The notes: generated by a model not told the origin, from the letters alone. 64,000 nucleotides of DNA from Pseudoflavitalea sp. G-6-1-2 (GCF_012927185.1 NZ_JABBGB010000002.1:62001-126000), one strand, 5' to 3'; counted from the stretch's first letter, positions 54,683-63,113 are shown. A program made the numbers and translations.

Positions 54683-55180
54683 TTATTTCTCTTTACCGAT
54701 CACGTAGATCTTTTCCTTTCCTTCATAAGTGATCTTAATGCGGATGGATTCGATCTCATGCAGGTGCACATGCGGGAAATTCCCTTTTCCGAGATCGAGG
54801 TTGAGCATTTTGCATCGCGGGAAGGCGGCGTCTTTCATCAGATCCACCGGCTCGTCGGCAGTAAGAATACCATGTTCTCCTTTGAGGTTGGTACCTGTTA
54901 CCTGCATTTGCTGGATGGTGATGGAGAGGATCTTATCATCTCCAAGATTCACAATCTGCAGCTTTGCGGCAGAAGTCTGAGCATTGTAAGGGCTGAGATG
55001 GCAAAAGAATTCTTTGTCCAGCTGATAGCGGGTAGCATTCTTGTTTTTGCTGAAAGCCTGGGCTTTGCCACGGCATTCGGTAATGCAGCTGGAGTCGATT
55101 ACGGTGAGTGCTTTCACGCTGGTTTGCGCTGTTGCGGCTATGCTGAAGAGCAACAGGCATAATACACTGAGGGTTTTCAT
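54683..55180 (-). CDS. Small secreted hypothetical protein
   Basis: A 165-residue protein from ATG 55180, chosen because a signal peptide begins there (MKTLSVLCLLLFSIAATAQ). The mature part has several beta strands with a conserved-looking Cys pair (SSCITECRGKAQ, C in FFCHLS, C in RCKMLN), so four cysteines may form two disulfides. I do not recognise the family. A TTG-N20-TATTTTTC promoter sits upstream at 55207-55237. It is probably monocistronic. Confidence 0.65.
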   Translation of the reverse strand: MKTLSVLCLLLFSIAATAQTSVKALTVIDSSCITECRGKAQAFSKNKNATRYQLDKEFFCHLSPYNAQTSAAKLQIVNLGDDKILSITIQQMQVTGTNLKGEHGILTADEPVDLMKDAAFPRCKMLNLDLGKGNFPHVHLHEIESIRIKITYEGKEKIYVIGKEK

Positions 55181-55206
55181 GGGTTTCACGGATTGGGTTA
55201 ATGCGC

Positions 55207-55237
55207 GAAAAATAGAGAAAAGGTTTTTTTCGTGCAA
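55207..55237 (-). promoter_or_regulatory. Bacteroidota promoter of the small secreted protein gene
   Basis: On the minus strand TTG (55237-55235), 20 bases, then TATTTTTC (55214-55207), one base from TAnnTTTG. Spacing matches the consensus and places the start of transcription about 25 bases before the ATG. Confidence 0.55.
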
Positions 55238-55282
55238 TGGGAAAACTACCGTGAAAAGAATCAGAGAAATACGATCAGGCGT

Positions 55283-55648
55283 TTATTGTGTGCTTTGAAC
55301 TGCCTCTTCCAGTGATGAAAGGAACAGGATCTGTTTTGCTTTATTGGTCTCGAAAATAAAATCACGGAGACTCTTTGATGCATACTTTGAAAAATCTCCC
55401 AGAACGATCAGCTTCATCCGGTAGTTGGTGAATTTCTGCAGAATCTCTCCCGCCAGTTTTGTTTTGAGATCAAAGAATGCCGGTGTGATATTTTTTTCGT
55501 GAAGAATAATGCCGTCGAAACCCTGATAATACAGGTCGCCCATCAGATTGAGGCCATCATCCACATTTTTGATAAGTATAGTGTCTGCAATTACCTCTCC
55601 GTATTTTAAATGCTGTATCTGATGCGTTAGAATTTGGGTATCGTTCAT
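55283..55648 (-). CDS. DUF4180 domain-containing protein
   Basis: A 121-residue cytosolic protein. The sequence around YYQGFDGIILHEKNITPAFFDLKTKLAGEILQKFTNYRMKLIVLGDFS, in the middle, is typical of DUF4180 (PF13788), a small family of alpha/beta fold with unknown role that often lies near oxidoreductases or regulators. It ends in EEAVQS. It precedes the secreted protein gene by 102 bases and follows the truncated nuclease remnant on the same strand. Confidence 0.8.
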   Translation of the reverse strand: MNDTQILTHQIQHLKYGEVIADTILIKNVDDGLNLMGDLYYQGFDGIILHEKNITPAFFDLKTKLAGEILQKFTNYRMKLIVLGDFSKYASKSLRDFIFETNKAKQILFLSSLEEAVQSTQ

Positions 55649-55672
55649 AACGCACTCAAGATACCAAAATAT

Positions 55673-56026
55673 TTACTGTACCCGTTTCTTGATACCATTG
55701 AGATAACTTTCCGTATGATCTGTATCCATTTCCACCCATAACGGCAGGTGATCGCTCATCTGATAAGTACGGAAATCTCCAAAGTTTTTGCTGGTGATCG
55801 GTTTATCCTTGTAATGTTTTTTGATGCGGGCTTCATAATCATCCAGTTTATCGAATACAGTTTCGTAGAAATCGAAAATGCCTGAGTTTTTGAATGTAAT
55901 ATCACGGAAACGGTTGTAGTAGAGAATCTGATCATAAATCTTTTCTCCTTTAACATAGCCGGGTTTTCGTTTTTTCTTAACCAGTGGTATTGGCAGGAAG
56001 CCGTAACTTGCATCGGAATGAATGTT
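55673..56026 (-). pseudogene. Truncated remnant of an endonuclease/exonuclease/phosphatase family gene
   Basis: The minus strand has an open frame of about 117 codons ending at 55673 that has no start codon and an in-frame stop just upstream (56029-56027). The end reads FRTYQMSDHLPLWVEMDTDH; the SDHLP-x-W segment is the C-terminal catalytic Asp-His signature of the endonuclease/exonuclease/phosphatase superfamily. An earlier part (GEKIYDQILYYNRF) matches the strand before it. A full enzyme has about 300-400 residues, so only the C-terminal third remains. The missing part ends where the AraC gene begins. Confidence 0.75.
56003..56014 (+). promoter_or_regulatory. 12-base element shared with the nitrilase gene (copy 1)
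   Basis: GTAACTTGCATC lies exactly 14 bases before the AraC ATG. The same 12 bases occur at 56867-56878 with the same distance to the nitrilase ATG. TAACTTGC partly resembles a -7 element, so it may be a promoter core or a regulator site. Confidence 0.5.
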
Positions 56027-56028
56027 TT

Positions 56029-56826
56029 ATGCAAATAGCTCCACATCCCGCTCTCGCACATATTGTGAAGCACTATCTGGTGCTGGATGGATCATTTGCG
56101 CAAACCCGCATCTACAGGCTCTTTGCAGATGGCAATACAGGGCTTGTTTTCAATCTTTCCTCTTCGCTTTTTTCCACGGCATCAGGCAATGCAGGTAATG
56201 AGCTCTGCTGGTTGTACGGACAGGTAGGGAGCTGGCACGATCTGCAACTGAACGGGCAAATCAACTGGCTGATCGCAGTGCTGCAGCCCTACGGTGCGCA
56301 TCACTTGTGGAACCTGCCCGCTTCAGAATTGAAAGATCAATTTGTTCCGGCGGAACTGGTGCTGGGCAAATCCGCAGGTATAATTGCAGAGACATTGCTT
56401 CAGCAGAAAACGGTGCAGCAAAGAATCGATTTGCTCGATCAATTCTTCCTGCGGCAATCCGGCAATCAGTTCCAGCCTGATCAATTGGTGAAGGAAGCGA
56501 TCCATCAGATCAGTTTATCCGAAGGAACCATCTCCGTTCATACATTGCAACAGCAATTAAAAGTGAATGAACGTACACTGGAACGCAGATTCAAAAACCA
56601 GACGGGTATCAGTCCTAAACACTATTCCGGCATTGTGCGCGTTAATGCAAGCGCCAAAAAACTTCAGCGAAAACAAAGAGCAGGAAATCTCACCCAACTC
56701 GCTTACGAGTCTAATTACTGCGATCAGGCGCATTTTATCCGCGACTTCAAAAAGTTTACAGGTATTACACCACAACAGTACCAGCAGTCGGCAGAGGCGC
56801 TGGCATTGAACTTCTTCCGTATTTAG
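56029..56826 (+). CDS. AraC family transcriptional regulator (DUF6597-type N-terminus)
   Basis: A 265-residue regulator from ATG 56029 (MQIAPHPALAHIVKHYLVLDG), a start found in the group with an N-terminal DUF6597 ligand domain. Two helix-turn-helix motifs lie in the last 100 residues (ISVHTLQQQLKVNERTLERRF and the signature LAYESNYCDQAHFIRDFKKF). Its start falls at the point where the nuclease remnant is cut off. The element GTAACTTGCATC is shared with the next gene, a nitrilase, suggesting that it controls both itself and the nitrilase. Confidence 0.92.
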   Translation: MQIAPHPALAHIVKHYLVLDGSFAQTRIYRLFADGNTGLVFNLSSSLFSTASGNAGNELCWLYGQVGSWHDLQLNGQINWLIAVLQPYGAHHLWNLPASELKDQFVPAELVLGKSAGIIAETLLQQKTVQQRIDLLDQFFLRQSGNQFQPDQLVKEAIHQISLSEGTISVHTLQQQLKVNERTLERRFKNQTGISPKHYSGIVRVNASAKKLQRKQRAGNLTQLAYESNYCDQAHFIRDFKKFTGITPQQYQQSAEALALNFFRI

Positions 56827-56866
56827 CAGGTGTCGGTTTTTTACAATGCTGGGTTTTGGTGTGGGT

Positions 56867-56878
56867 GTAACTTGCATC
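56867..56878 (+). promoter_or_regulatory. 12-base element shared with the AraC gene (copy 2)
   Basis: GTAACTTGCATC, identical in sequence and distance to the start codon (14 bases) to the copy ahead of the AraC gene. Confidence 0.5.
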
Positions 56879-56892
56879 CATAAATCAGCAAT

Positions 56893-57846
56893 ATGGAACC
56901 AATCAGAATAGCCACAGCGCAATTCGAAAACCGAAGCAACGATAAACAGTACAATCTGCAAAAGATCCGCACACTTGCCACTGAAGCAAAACAACAGGGA
57001 GCACAGGTGATCGCTTTTCATGAATGCTCTGTAACCGGTTACACTTTTGCGCGGCATTTAAGCAAGGAAGCGCTCACGGATGTTGCAGAATCCATTCCTG
57101 ACGGTGAGAGTGTGCAACAGCTCATTGCCATTGCAAAGGAAATCGGCATTGTAATTCTTGCCGGACTATTTGAAAAAACAGCCGATGATCATCTCTATAA
57201 AGCCTATGTATGTGTTGATGGAAATGGATTGGTGGCGAAGTACAGAAAACTTCATCCATTCATCAACCCATATCTAACACCGGGTGATGAATATGTGGTA
57301 TTCGATCTGCTGGGTTGGAAGTGCGGTATACTCATTTGCTACGACAACAATATAATCGAGAATGTGCGTGCCACTGCCCTGCTCGGTGCAGATATCATCT
57401 TTATGCCGCATGTTACCATGTGTACGCCATCACCCAGGCCTGGCGCGGGTTTCGTTGATGCAGAATTATGGAAAGATAAGGTCAGGAATGCCACACTGCT
57501 TCGTGCTGAATTCGACGGATTGAAAGGCCGCAGCTGGCTGATGAAATGGCTTCCAGCACGTGCCTACGACAATGCCATTTATGCAATATTCTCCAACCCC
57601 ATCGGTATGGACGACGATCAGCTGAAGAACGGCTGCTCCATGATACTCGATCCCTTCGGAGATATCATCGCAGAATGCCGCACGCTCGGAGATGAAATTG
57701 CCATCGCTACCCTCACTGCAGAAAAACTGCAATTAGCGGGTGGACACAGATACCGGAATGCAAGAAGACCTGAATTGTACGGCAACATCATTGCGGCTCC
57801 GCATCAGTCTGTTCAGAAAGTAGCCTGGCTGAAAGAGAGTAAATGA
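56893..57846 (+). CDS. Carbon-nitrogen hydrolase (nitrilase superfamily)
   Basis: A 317-residue member of the nitrilase superfamily. The catalytic triad is visible: Glu44 (FHECSVTGY), Lys119 (YRKLHPF) and Cys149 (LICYDNN). The Asn-Asn after the Cys and the long insert about 170-215 (PRPGAGFVDAELWKDKVR) set it apart from omega-amidases and N-carbamylputrescine amidases. Cytosolic; the substrate is a small amide or nitrile. It follows the AraC gene by 66 bases on the same strand and shares an upstream 12-mer, so the two are probably regulated together. Confidence 0.93.
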   Translation: MEPIRIATAQFENRSNDKQYNLQKIRTLATEAKQQGAQVIAFHECSVTGYTFARHLSKEALTDVAESIPDGESVQQLIAIAKEIGIVILAGLFEKTADDHLYKAYVCVDGNGLVAKYRKLHPFINPYLTPGDEYVVFDLLGWKCGILICYDNNIIENVRATALLGADIIFMPHVTMCTPSPRPGAGFVDAELWKDKVRNATLLRAEFDGLKGRSWLMKWLPARAYDNAIYAIFSNPIGMDDDQLKNGCSMILDPFGDIIAECRTLGDEIAIATLTAEKLQLAGGHRYRNARRPELYGNIIAAPHQSVQKVAWLKESK

Positions 57847-57864
57847 TAGTGCCGGAATGATACA

Positions 57865-58275
57865 CTACTGCCGAACCCATATCAGCAATGGCCATGCAAA
57901 CAATAAGGCGCCTAAAAAGAAGATCACAGTAAGCAAATGAATAACGCGGTTGTTGACGCGGAGAAAAACAAATTGCTCGATGGTGCGGCCCAGCCAGAAA
58001 ATGGAGATGCCTCCTGTGAGTACCCTGCCTGGAGCGTTTGCCATCAGTGCTTCTCCAAAATATAAATAGAGGAATGCCAGCAGCAGAAAGATATAGATCA
58101 GTCTGCAATTGAGTATTTGCATTATTCCCCGGTTGTAGAACTGCAATTTGGTCAGGTCTTTCTTCCAGCCAAACAGTTTCCAGAAACCCATATGAAAAAT
58201 GGCAAATGCCAGCGAATACAGTCCGCAAAAGAATAAAATCATTTTCATCAGAACCGGGTTTGAAAAATTGAGCAT
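57865..58275 (-). CDS. Small four-helix membrane protein of unknown function
   Basis: A 136-residue protein with four hydrophobic segments (about 10-31, 55-75, 82-102, 110-131) and short Arg/Lys-containing loops. The ending FAWPLLIWVRQ and the loop RTIEQFVFLRVNNRVIH suggest a small integral inner membrane protein. I do not recognise the family. It is convergent with the nitrilase gene, 18 bases apart, and divergent from the TPR gene at 58431. Confidence 0.75.
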   Translation of the reverse strand: MLNFSNPVLMKMILFFCGLYSLAFAIFHMGFWKLFGWKKDLTKLQFYNRGIMQILNCRLIYIFLLLAFLYLYFGEALMANAPGRVLTGGISIFWLGRTIEQFVFLRVNNRVIHLLTVIFFLGALLFAWPLLIWVRQ

Positions 58276-58292
58276 TTCCGCACAAGTAAAGT

Positions 58293-58334
58293 TACTGGTT
58301 TACCGGTATTGTCATTTCCGGTAAACCGGTATTT
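58293..58334. promoter_or_regulatory. Inverted pair of the TACCGGTAAACC element upstream of the TPR gene
   Basis: TACTGGTTTACCGGTA (58293-58308) is the exact reverse complement of the element at 10616-10631. CCGGTAAACCGGTATTT (58318-58334) is a second copy in the opposite orientation. GGTTTACCGG and CCGGTAAACC form a perfect 10-bp inverted repeat with an 11-base spacer, about 70-85 bases before a TAGTTTTG -7 box. Confidence 0.55.
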
Positions 58335-58402
58335 AATGCCTGATCCTGCAAACCTGCGTTTTCAATGGCCTCATAAAATTATAACCGGTTCCGATATATT
58401 AT

Positions 58403-58410
58403 TAGTTTTG
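58403..58410 (+). promoter_or_regulatory. Bacteroidota -7 promoter element of the second TPR gene
   Basis: TAGTTTTG matches TAnnTTTG and lies 20 bases before ATG 58431 (11 before ATG 58422). No TTG is at -33. Confidence 0.45.
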
Positions 58411-58430
58411 CCTCCAAATAAATGGTGCGC

Positions 58431-60269
58431 ATGATAAACCGGATCTTAATTTTCTTAGCAGTTTGTTTATTAAGTGCAATAACCCCCTCAATTGCACAGA
58501 CCGGCTCTAAAGCCGATGCTGCCCTGGCTCAACTGATGGAAGGAAATTTTATCGAGGCGAAACGAACAGCCAACGATGTACTGCAGACAGATGGCAACAA
58601 TGTACTCGCATATGTTGTAAGAGCTTCGGGAAATGTATACGAATACAAATTAACAGCCGCACAGGCGGATATCGAAAAGGCCGCAAAATTGCAGCCTGAA
58701 AGTGGCGTGGTGCAAGGGTTTCTGTCGAATATCCATTCGAACCTGGGCAATGAAGCACTGTCTAAAAAGGCAGCAGAAAAAGCACTCACATTACTTGGAT
58801 CTCCCAATACCGCCATCGAATATTATGCACGCGGATATGCCAATTTTGCGGTTCTCCGCGATGATCAGGCGATAGAAGATTTCACAAAGTCTTTCCAGTT
58901 GAATCCGCGTTATCTCCGTGCATTGGCATTCCGGGCCAGCCTTTACAAAGCAAAAAATCAAACCGATCTCGCATTCAACGACTATACCCGTTGCATTCAA
59001 ACCAATCCCGGTTATGCCATTCCTTATGTTCACAGAGGAAAGATCTATATGAACAGAGGAAACAATGAACTGGCCATTGCCGATTTTATGAAAGCAGTAC
59101 AGGTGGATCCGCTCAACGACGATGCCTGGATCAATACCAACTACGCATTCTGTTCCATGAGGCAATACGATAAAGCGCTGGAATGCCTTAACAAAGCCGA
59201 AGCAATCAATCCCAATAATGCCTGGTTGAACTATCAGCGCGGAAACATCTATTTCGATCTGGGAAAACTGGACGATGCATTGAGCTACTACAACCAGTAT
59301 CAGAACAAAGCTCCTAAATCGGCGCTGTCTTATATTCAGAAAGCGAAGATCTATAAGGCACAGGGCAAACTGGAAGAGGCGTTGGGAGAGCTCACGTTGG
59401 CTTTCAAACTCGATTCCAAAAACGCTGATACCTGGCTGGAACGCGGAAACTTATTCTTTGAAGCACAGATGTGGGATGATGCGGTTCTCGATTATCAGGA
59501 AGCGGCCAAACTCAATCCCAATTTAGCCAGTGCTCAACTGAATATCGGCTGCGTAAAATACCAGCTCGAGTTTTTCAACGAAGCGCTCACTTACTTCAAC
59601 AGGGCCATTGAACTGAATCCGAACTACGCATTGGCTTACATCAACCGGGCAGATACATACGATGCTTTGGGCAAAACCAAAGAAGCCAATGCCGATAAGA
59701 AAAAATATGTTGAACTGGGTGGCCAGCTCGCTCCTGCCGGCGCCAAAACCATCAAAGACATCTACCCCAGTACCAACTTCGATGCAAACCTCACCAGAGC
59801 TGCATTGCAGCGAGGGTCGTCTGTAATCAAAGGACGTGCCTGCACCAAGGCCGATGGCCTTAAATTCGATGCCAGCGGCATCACCGTTGTACTATATCCG
59901 GCTACTCCCTATCTCGAAGAATGGTATGAATTGCGCGAAAAGAAAGAAGGCAAAAAAACAAGAGTGTACATGAGCAAGGAAGCAGTGAAATTCTGTGTAA
60001 CTGCGCAGTGCGACAGGGATGGCCGTTTTGCTTTTGAAGGATTGAAACCAGGCAGGTACTTCATTCAGATAATGCACAACTTCAATCAGCAAAAAACGGG
60101 CACCAGATATGTTGGTTCTTCCGGCAGAACAGATTATTACAGCGAATACAATTATACCATTGCGCGATCTGCAAGACTGGAGAAGTTCGTAGAGATCAAA
60201 GAAGATGGAGATACCAAAAGAATCACGCTGTCCAATTCACTTATCAAGAGCTGCAGCGGAATATTATAG
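58431..60269 (+). CDS. Secreted TPR-repeat protein with cysteine-containing C-terminal domain
   Basis: A 612-residue protein from ATG 58431 (MINRILIFLAVCLLSAITPSIAQ signal peptide); ATG 58422 adds three residues. TPR repeats cover about 30-430. The last 170 residues repeat the domain of the TPR lipoprotein at 10734-12416: both have RACTK, CD-x-DGRFAFEGLKPGRYFIQI and KSC near the end. Unlike that paralogue it is not a predicted lipoprotein, so the pair may differ in location, soluble periplasmic versus anchored. The two also share an upstream element. Confidence 0.82.
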   Translation: MINRILIFLAVCLLSAITPSIAQTGSKADAALAQLMEGNFIEAKRTANDVLQTDGNNVLAYVVRASGNVYEYKLTAAQADIEKAAKLQPESGVVQGFLSNIHSNLGNEALSKKAAEKALTLLGSPNTAIEYYARGYANFAVLRDDQAIEDFTKSFQLNPRYLRALAFRASLYKAKNQTDLAFNDYTRCIQTNPGYAIPYVHRGKIYMNRGNNELAIADFMKAVQVDPLNDDAWINTNYAFCSMRQYDKALECLNKAEAINPNNAWLNYQRGNIYFDLGKLDDALSYYNQYQNKAPKSALSYIQKAKIYKAQGKLEEALGELTLAFKLDSKNADTWLERGNLFFEAQMWDDAVLDYQEAAKLNPNLASAQLNIGCVKYQLEFFNEALTYFNRAIELNPNYALAYINRADTYDALGKTKEANADKKKYVELGGQLAPAGAKTIKDIYPSTNFDANLTRAALQRGSSVIKGRACTKADGLKFDASGITVVLYPATPYLEEWYELREKKEGKKTRVYMSKEAVKFCVTAQCDRDGRFAFEGLKPGRYFIQIMHNFNQQKTGTRYVGSSGRTDYYSEYNYTIARSARLEKFVEIKEDGDTKRITLSNSLIKSCSGIL

Positions 60270-60291
60270 TTGATCCGTACCTGTACGAACA

Positions 60292-60322
60292 ATAAAACCC
60301 GCTCTCGCTGCGGGTTTTATTT
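60292..60322. terminator. Bidirectional terminator after the second TPR gene
   Basis: A perfect 12-bp stem (AATAAAACCCGC / GCGGGTTTTATT) with a 7-base loop and flanking A/T runs, between two convergent genes. Confidence 0.88.
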
Positions 60323-60336
60323 TGTATTGAAACTTT

Positions 60337-61029
60337 CTAATGTCTTTCGTTGATCACAGTCTTTTTGTTCTTCATGGCTGCCTGCCATTTGTAAGGGAAG
60401 ATGGCTTTGTTCTTTTCTACCATCGATTCCATGAATTGTGTTACTGTGGTTCGGATCGATGCAGGTAAGTCGTAGTACGCTTTATCGATCACTGTTTCCC
60501 GCTCATCATCGAGCACTCCGTTCTGATGTCTGATGGCAATCTTCTTTCCCTTGTTGATCACAAATATTTTGATTCTTCCATCATCCACCCCATTCATCGC
60601 AACGGTGCAGTATGGAAGTATGATATCTGTAAGTCCGTCTTTATCGATATCCTGTACAAGACACCAGCGGGTCATAAACCAGATAGCCCCTTCGGAAGGT
60701 TCCTCCTTTCTGATCTGATCATTGAGTGTAAGCATCTGCCGGAGGCTGTCTTTTTCGATCTTATGAATAAATGCCCTGATCTTATAGCTTATAGTGTCGT
60801 CGTTGCCTATCAGATCACGGCTTTCGGTGAGTGTAAGGTAATATTGTCCGGATTGGTCGGTGTACCTGTACACGCGATAGATTGGAAACGTGATGCCCAG
60901 CCTGGTACGCTGCTCCTGAGGAAATGCAGACTCGATCTGAGTTTTACTTAGTATGAAGCTCGTGTCTTTTTTCTGTGCGGAGGCAGTGATGGAATGGAAG
61001 GCCAGTAATAACAGAAACAGTTTTCGCAT
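60337..61029 (-). CDS. Secreted hypothetical protein, possibly of the M949_RS01915 family
   Basis: A 230-residue protein from ATG 61029 (MRKLFLLLLAFHSITASAQ). The central part has VQDIDKDGLTDIILPYC, a calcium-loop-like DxDxDG motif of FG-GAP/VCBS-type repeats, preceded by SEGAIWFMTRWCL. This layout recalls the Bacteroidota M949_RS01915 family linked to surface polysaccharide in one Flavobacteria species, a weak assignment. A -7-like TAAGTTTG is at 61073-61066. It is convergent with the TPR gene. Confidence 0.55.
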   Translation of the reverse strand: MRKLFLLLLAFHSITASAQKKDTSFILSKTQIESAFPQEQRTRLGITFPIYRVYRYTDQSGQYYLTLTESRDLIGNDDTISYKIRAFIHKIEKDSLRQMLTLNDQIRKEEPSEGAIWFMTRWCLVQDIDKDGLTDIILPYCTVAMNGVDDGRIKIFVINKGKKIAIRHQNGVLDDERETVIDKAYYDLPASIRTTVTQFMESMVEKNKAIFPYKWQAAMKNKKTVINERH

Positions 61030-61094
61030 ACGGGTGATATATCGTTTGATCAAGCGTAAAAATATCAAACTTACCTGATTAACCCATCCCTAAC

Positions 61095-61676
61095 TTAAAA
61101 CCTCCATCCTAAGTGTATAGTGGGAAAAAATCGCCAGTCTTCCTGTTTGTATTTCGCGCGCGTGCCCTGCGCCGGAAAATGAACGTTTTTGGTATGGAAG
61201 ATGCGGTCGATGCCTATCCATGGAGTGAGGTAAAATCCTTTTTGTGCGTTCGCGGACCTTCCGAACATGATCCGATATCCGCCTCTGATACCTGCTGCGA
61301 AGGCCTCGCCTGTCTGGCTGGGTACGGTACTTTTTTTGATACTGACTTTGGTCCAGGTATAATCCGCTTCCAGCCCAACGAAAAAACCGCCGGCCTTTTT
61401 GCCTAAGAGGTAGTCTGCCTTTATACCTACGCCGTTCGACTTCTCCAGATAATCGTCATTGCTGGTAAATGCTTCAGGGGTTTCAAGACCGAAAACGCCC
61501 ACATCGTAACGGATGCGGTTGAGCTGGTATCCGGCATGGAAGGAGTATCCCTTGAGGAAGTAAGCGATCGGGTCCACTTCCAGTTCAATATGTCCTTTTT
61601 TCTTTTCGGTTGCTTGTTGCGCATAGATACTTGCAGACACGCACAATACAGTCATCAGTAATAATAGCTGCTTCAT
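61095..61676 (-). CDS. Outer membrane beta-barrel hypothetical protein (DUF3575-like)
   Basis: A 193-residue protein starting at ATG 61676 (MKQLLLLMTVLCVSASIYAQ). Mature strands with the repeating pattern VGVFGLETPE, GVGIKADYLLG, FFVGLEADYTW, GFYLTPWIGIDRIF and terminal HLGWRF are those of a small eight-stranded outer membrane barrel. A -7-like TAGTTTTG lies at 61717-61710. The DUF3575 comparison is only from the overall pattern. Function unknown. Confidence 0.65.
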   Translation of the reverse strand: MKQLLLLMTVLCVSASIYAQQATEKKKGHIELEVDPIAYFLKGYSFHAGYQLNRIRYDVGVFGLETPEAFTSNDDYLEKSNGVGIKADYLLGKKAGGFFVGLEADYTWTKVSIKKSTVPSQTGEAFAAGIRGGYRIMFGRSANAQKGFYLTPWIGIDRIFHTKNVHFPAQGTRAKYKQEDWRFFPTIHLGWRF

Positions 61677-61797
61677 CGGTTTGTTTTTTCTGGTGTTTTT
61701 TGATGAAACAAAACTATCCGATGATATGGGCAAGGGCGTCTGAATAAGGGCCGAAGAGGTGCGAACTGATTAATCCGGACGTACAGATCTGCTGTAG

Positions 61798-62958
61798 TTA
61801 GCCACCAGAGCTGGTTTTGAAAGCCGAAGGAGTTTTGCCCGTATGCTTTTTGAATACCTGATTGAAGGTGGATTTGGAATTAAATCCAGCCTCATAGGCC
61901 AATGCAAGCAATGTATAGGATTGTTTGCCGGGATCATTCATCAGCCGGATCATCTCCTGCACCCGGTACCCGTTCACGAGATCGTAGAAGCTCTGTCCGA
62001 AATGCCGGTTGATCACCTGCGACAACAGATAGTCTGGCAATCGTACGGCCGTGGCCAGCTCGGCAAGACTCAGTTCGGGTTCGAGATAAGGACGTTTCTC
62101 TTCGAGATAGGTTTGAATGGCAAGGCCATATTGAGTGGTTTCTTCGGCACTCAATGCCGAAGACCTGTATTTTTCTGATGTGTTGAGTTGTGCGCCTGCA
62201 TCTTCCAGTGCATCATCGATATGCAGAGTAGCTTCGCTTGCTGTTGCATCATTGGCTGGCATGGTGCGCCGGCAACTGAGTTTTCTTGCCGCGATCACAT
62301 AAAGCATGATACTCGATACCAATCCACTCCAGACATTCATCTCCAGAAAACTGATCAGGTGCGTATAGAAAAGCAGGAAGAGCATCAATGAAATGCCCGT
62401 GAGCGCAACACATAGAAAGAGTACCTGCCTCCACCATTGCTGATTTGCATTTGCTTCACTGTTTACCGGTATCATCAGGATACTCATTACAAGGTAGGTG
62501 CCGCTGATGATGAGCCGCAGTACTGTAACAACTACCAGTTGCGGGCTGGCTTTCTCACTGTGAAAAATGGCTTCCACCATGCTGATCTTTTCCTGGCCAG
62601 ATGAAAGATAGAATGGCGTTAGCATCGCAACGTACAATATAAACGGAACAAAATGTATCAGGTCTGCACGGGTTAATTGCTGCTGCAGCAACGCTCTGGT
62701 GAAGAGATAGATCAGCGGAGGAATGGCCAGTATCAGCGGATCCCCGATACGAATGAGGTGTGGTGCAAATTTGTAATATCCCAGTGCACCAAGCGATGCG
62801 CCTGCAATTACACAACCTAATGCCAGGCAAATAAAAGCCAGCAGTCGCGAAGCGGTCTTGTTACCGTTTTTTGAATTGAACAACACTAAAAACAACATCA
62901 GTGCCTGCACAGATCCCAGCAGATTGATCATGCCTGCCCAAAAGAAGAATGAATGCAT
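61798..62958 (-). CDS. Membrane-anchored AraC-type helix-turn-helix regulator
   Basis: A 386-residue regulator with about seven N-terminal membrane segments (residues 8-225; ALMLFLVLFNSKNGNK, LIYLFTRALL, VLFLCVALTGISLML) and a cytosolic AraC DNA-binding domain (about 285-382; LSLAELATAVRLPDYLLSQVINRHFG and the signature ALAYEAGFNSKSTFNQVFKKHTG). Proteins of this layout, frequent in Bacteroidota, are thought to pass a membrane signal directly to DNA. A full promoter is at 63082-63113. Neighbours do not reveal its targets. Confidence 0.92.
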   Translation of the reverse strand: MHSFFFWAGMINLLGSVQALMLFLVLFNSKNGNKTASRLLAFICLALGCVIAGASLGALGYYKFAPHLIRIGDPLILAIPPLIYLFTRALLQQQLTRADLIHFVPFILYVAMLTPFYLSSGQEKISMVEAIFHSEKASPQLVVVTVLRLIISGTYLVMSILMIPVNSEANANQQWWRQVLFLCVALTGISLMLFLLFYTHLISFLEMNVWSGLVSSIMLYVIAARKLSCRRTMPANDATASEATLHIDDALEDAGAQLNTSEKYRSSALSAEETTQYGLAIQTYLEEKRPYLEPELSLAELATAVRLPDYLLSQVINRHFGQSFYDLVNGYRVQEMIRLMNDPGKQSYTLLALAYEAGFNSKSTFNQVFKKHTGKTPSAFKTSSGG

Positions 62959-63081
62959 AGTTTTGGTTTTGCTTCCGCACGGAACGGTTATTACAATGAC
63001 AGATCAGTCCGGCAAATCGTTACAGACATAGTCTCAGAAAATCAGGTGCGGAGCGTTGATGGCAGGAGGAGTGATCTTGCG

Positions 63082-63113
63082 CAAAAGTATACTCACAACA
63101 TCAGATGCGCAAA
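63082..63113 (-). promoter_or_regulatory. Bacteroidota promoter of the membrane-anchored AraC gene
   Basis: On the minus strand TTTG (63113-63110), 20 bases, then TACTTTTG (63089-63082), the full TTG-N19-21-TAnnTTTG consensus. The leader would be about 120 bases. The rest of 62959-63211 shows no gene. Confidence 0.65.

Noticed and set aside
55756-56073. 105-codon minus-strand frame near the nuclease remnant
   Set aside because: It is out of frame with the SDHLPLW-containing remnant and shows no similarity to any family.
57788-58285. Alternative minus-strand frame overlapping the small membrane protein and nitrilase end
   Set aside because: The 57865-58275 frame has four clear hydrophobic segments; the alternative is Arg/Gln/His-rich and runs into the nitrilase gene.
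62453-62473. GTTTACCGGTATCA inside the membrane AraC gene resembling the TPR-gene element
   Set aside because: It is within coding sequence, matches only the ACCGGTA core, and is far from any start, so it is most likely chance.
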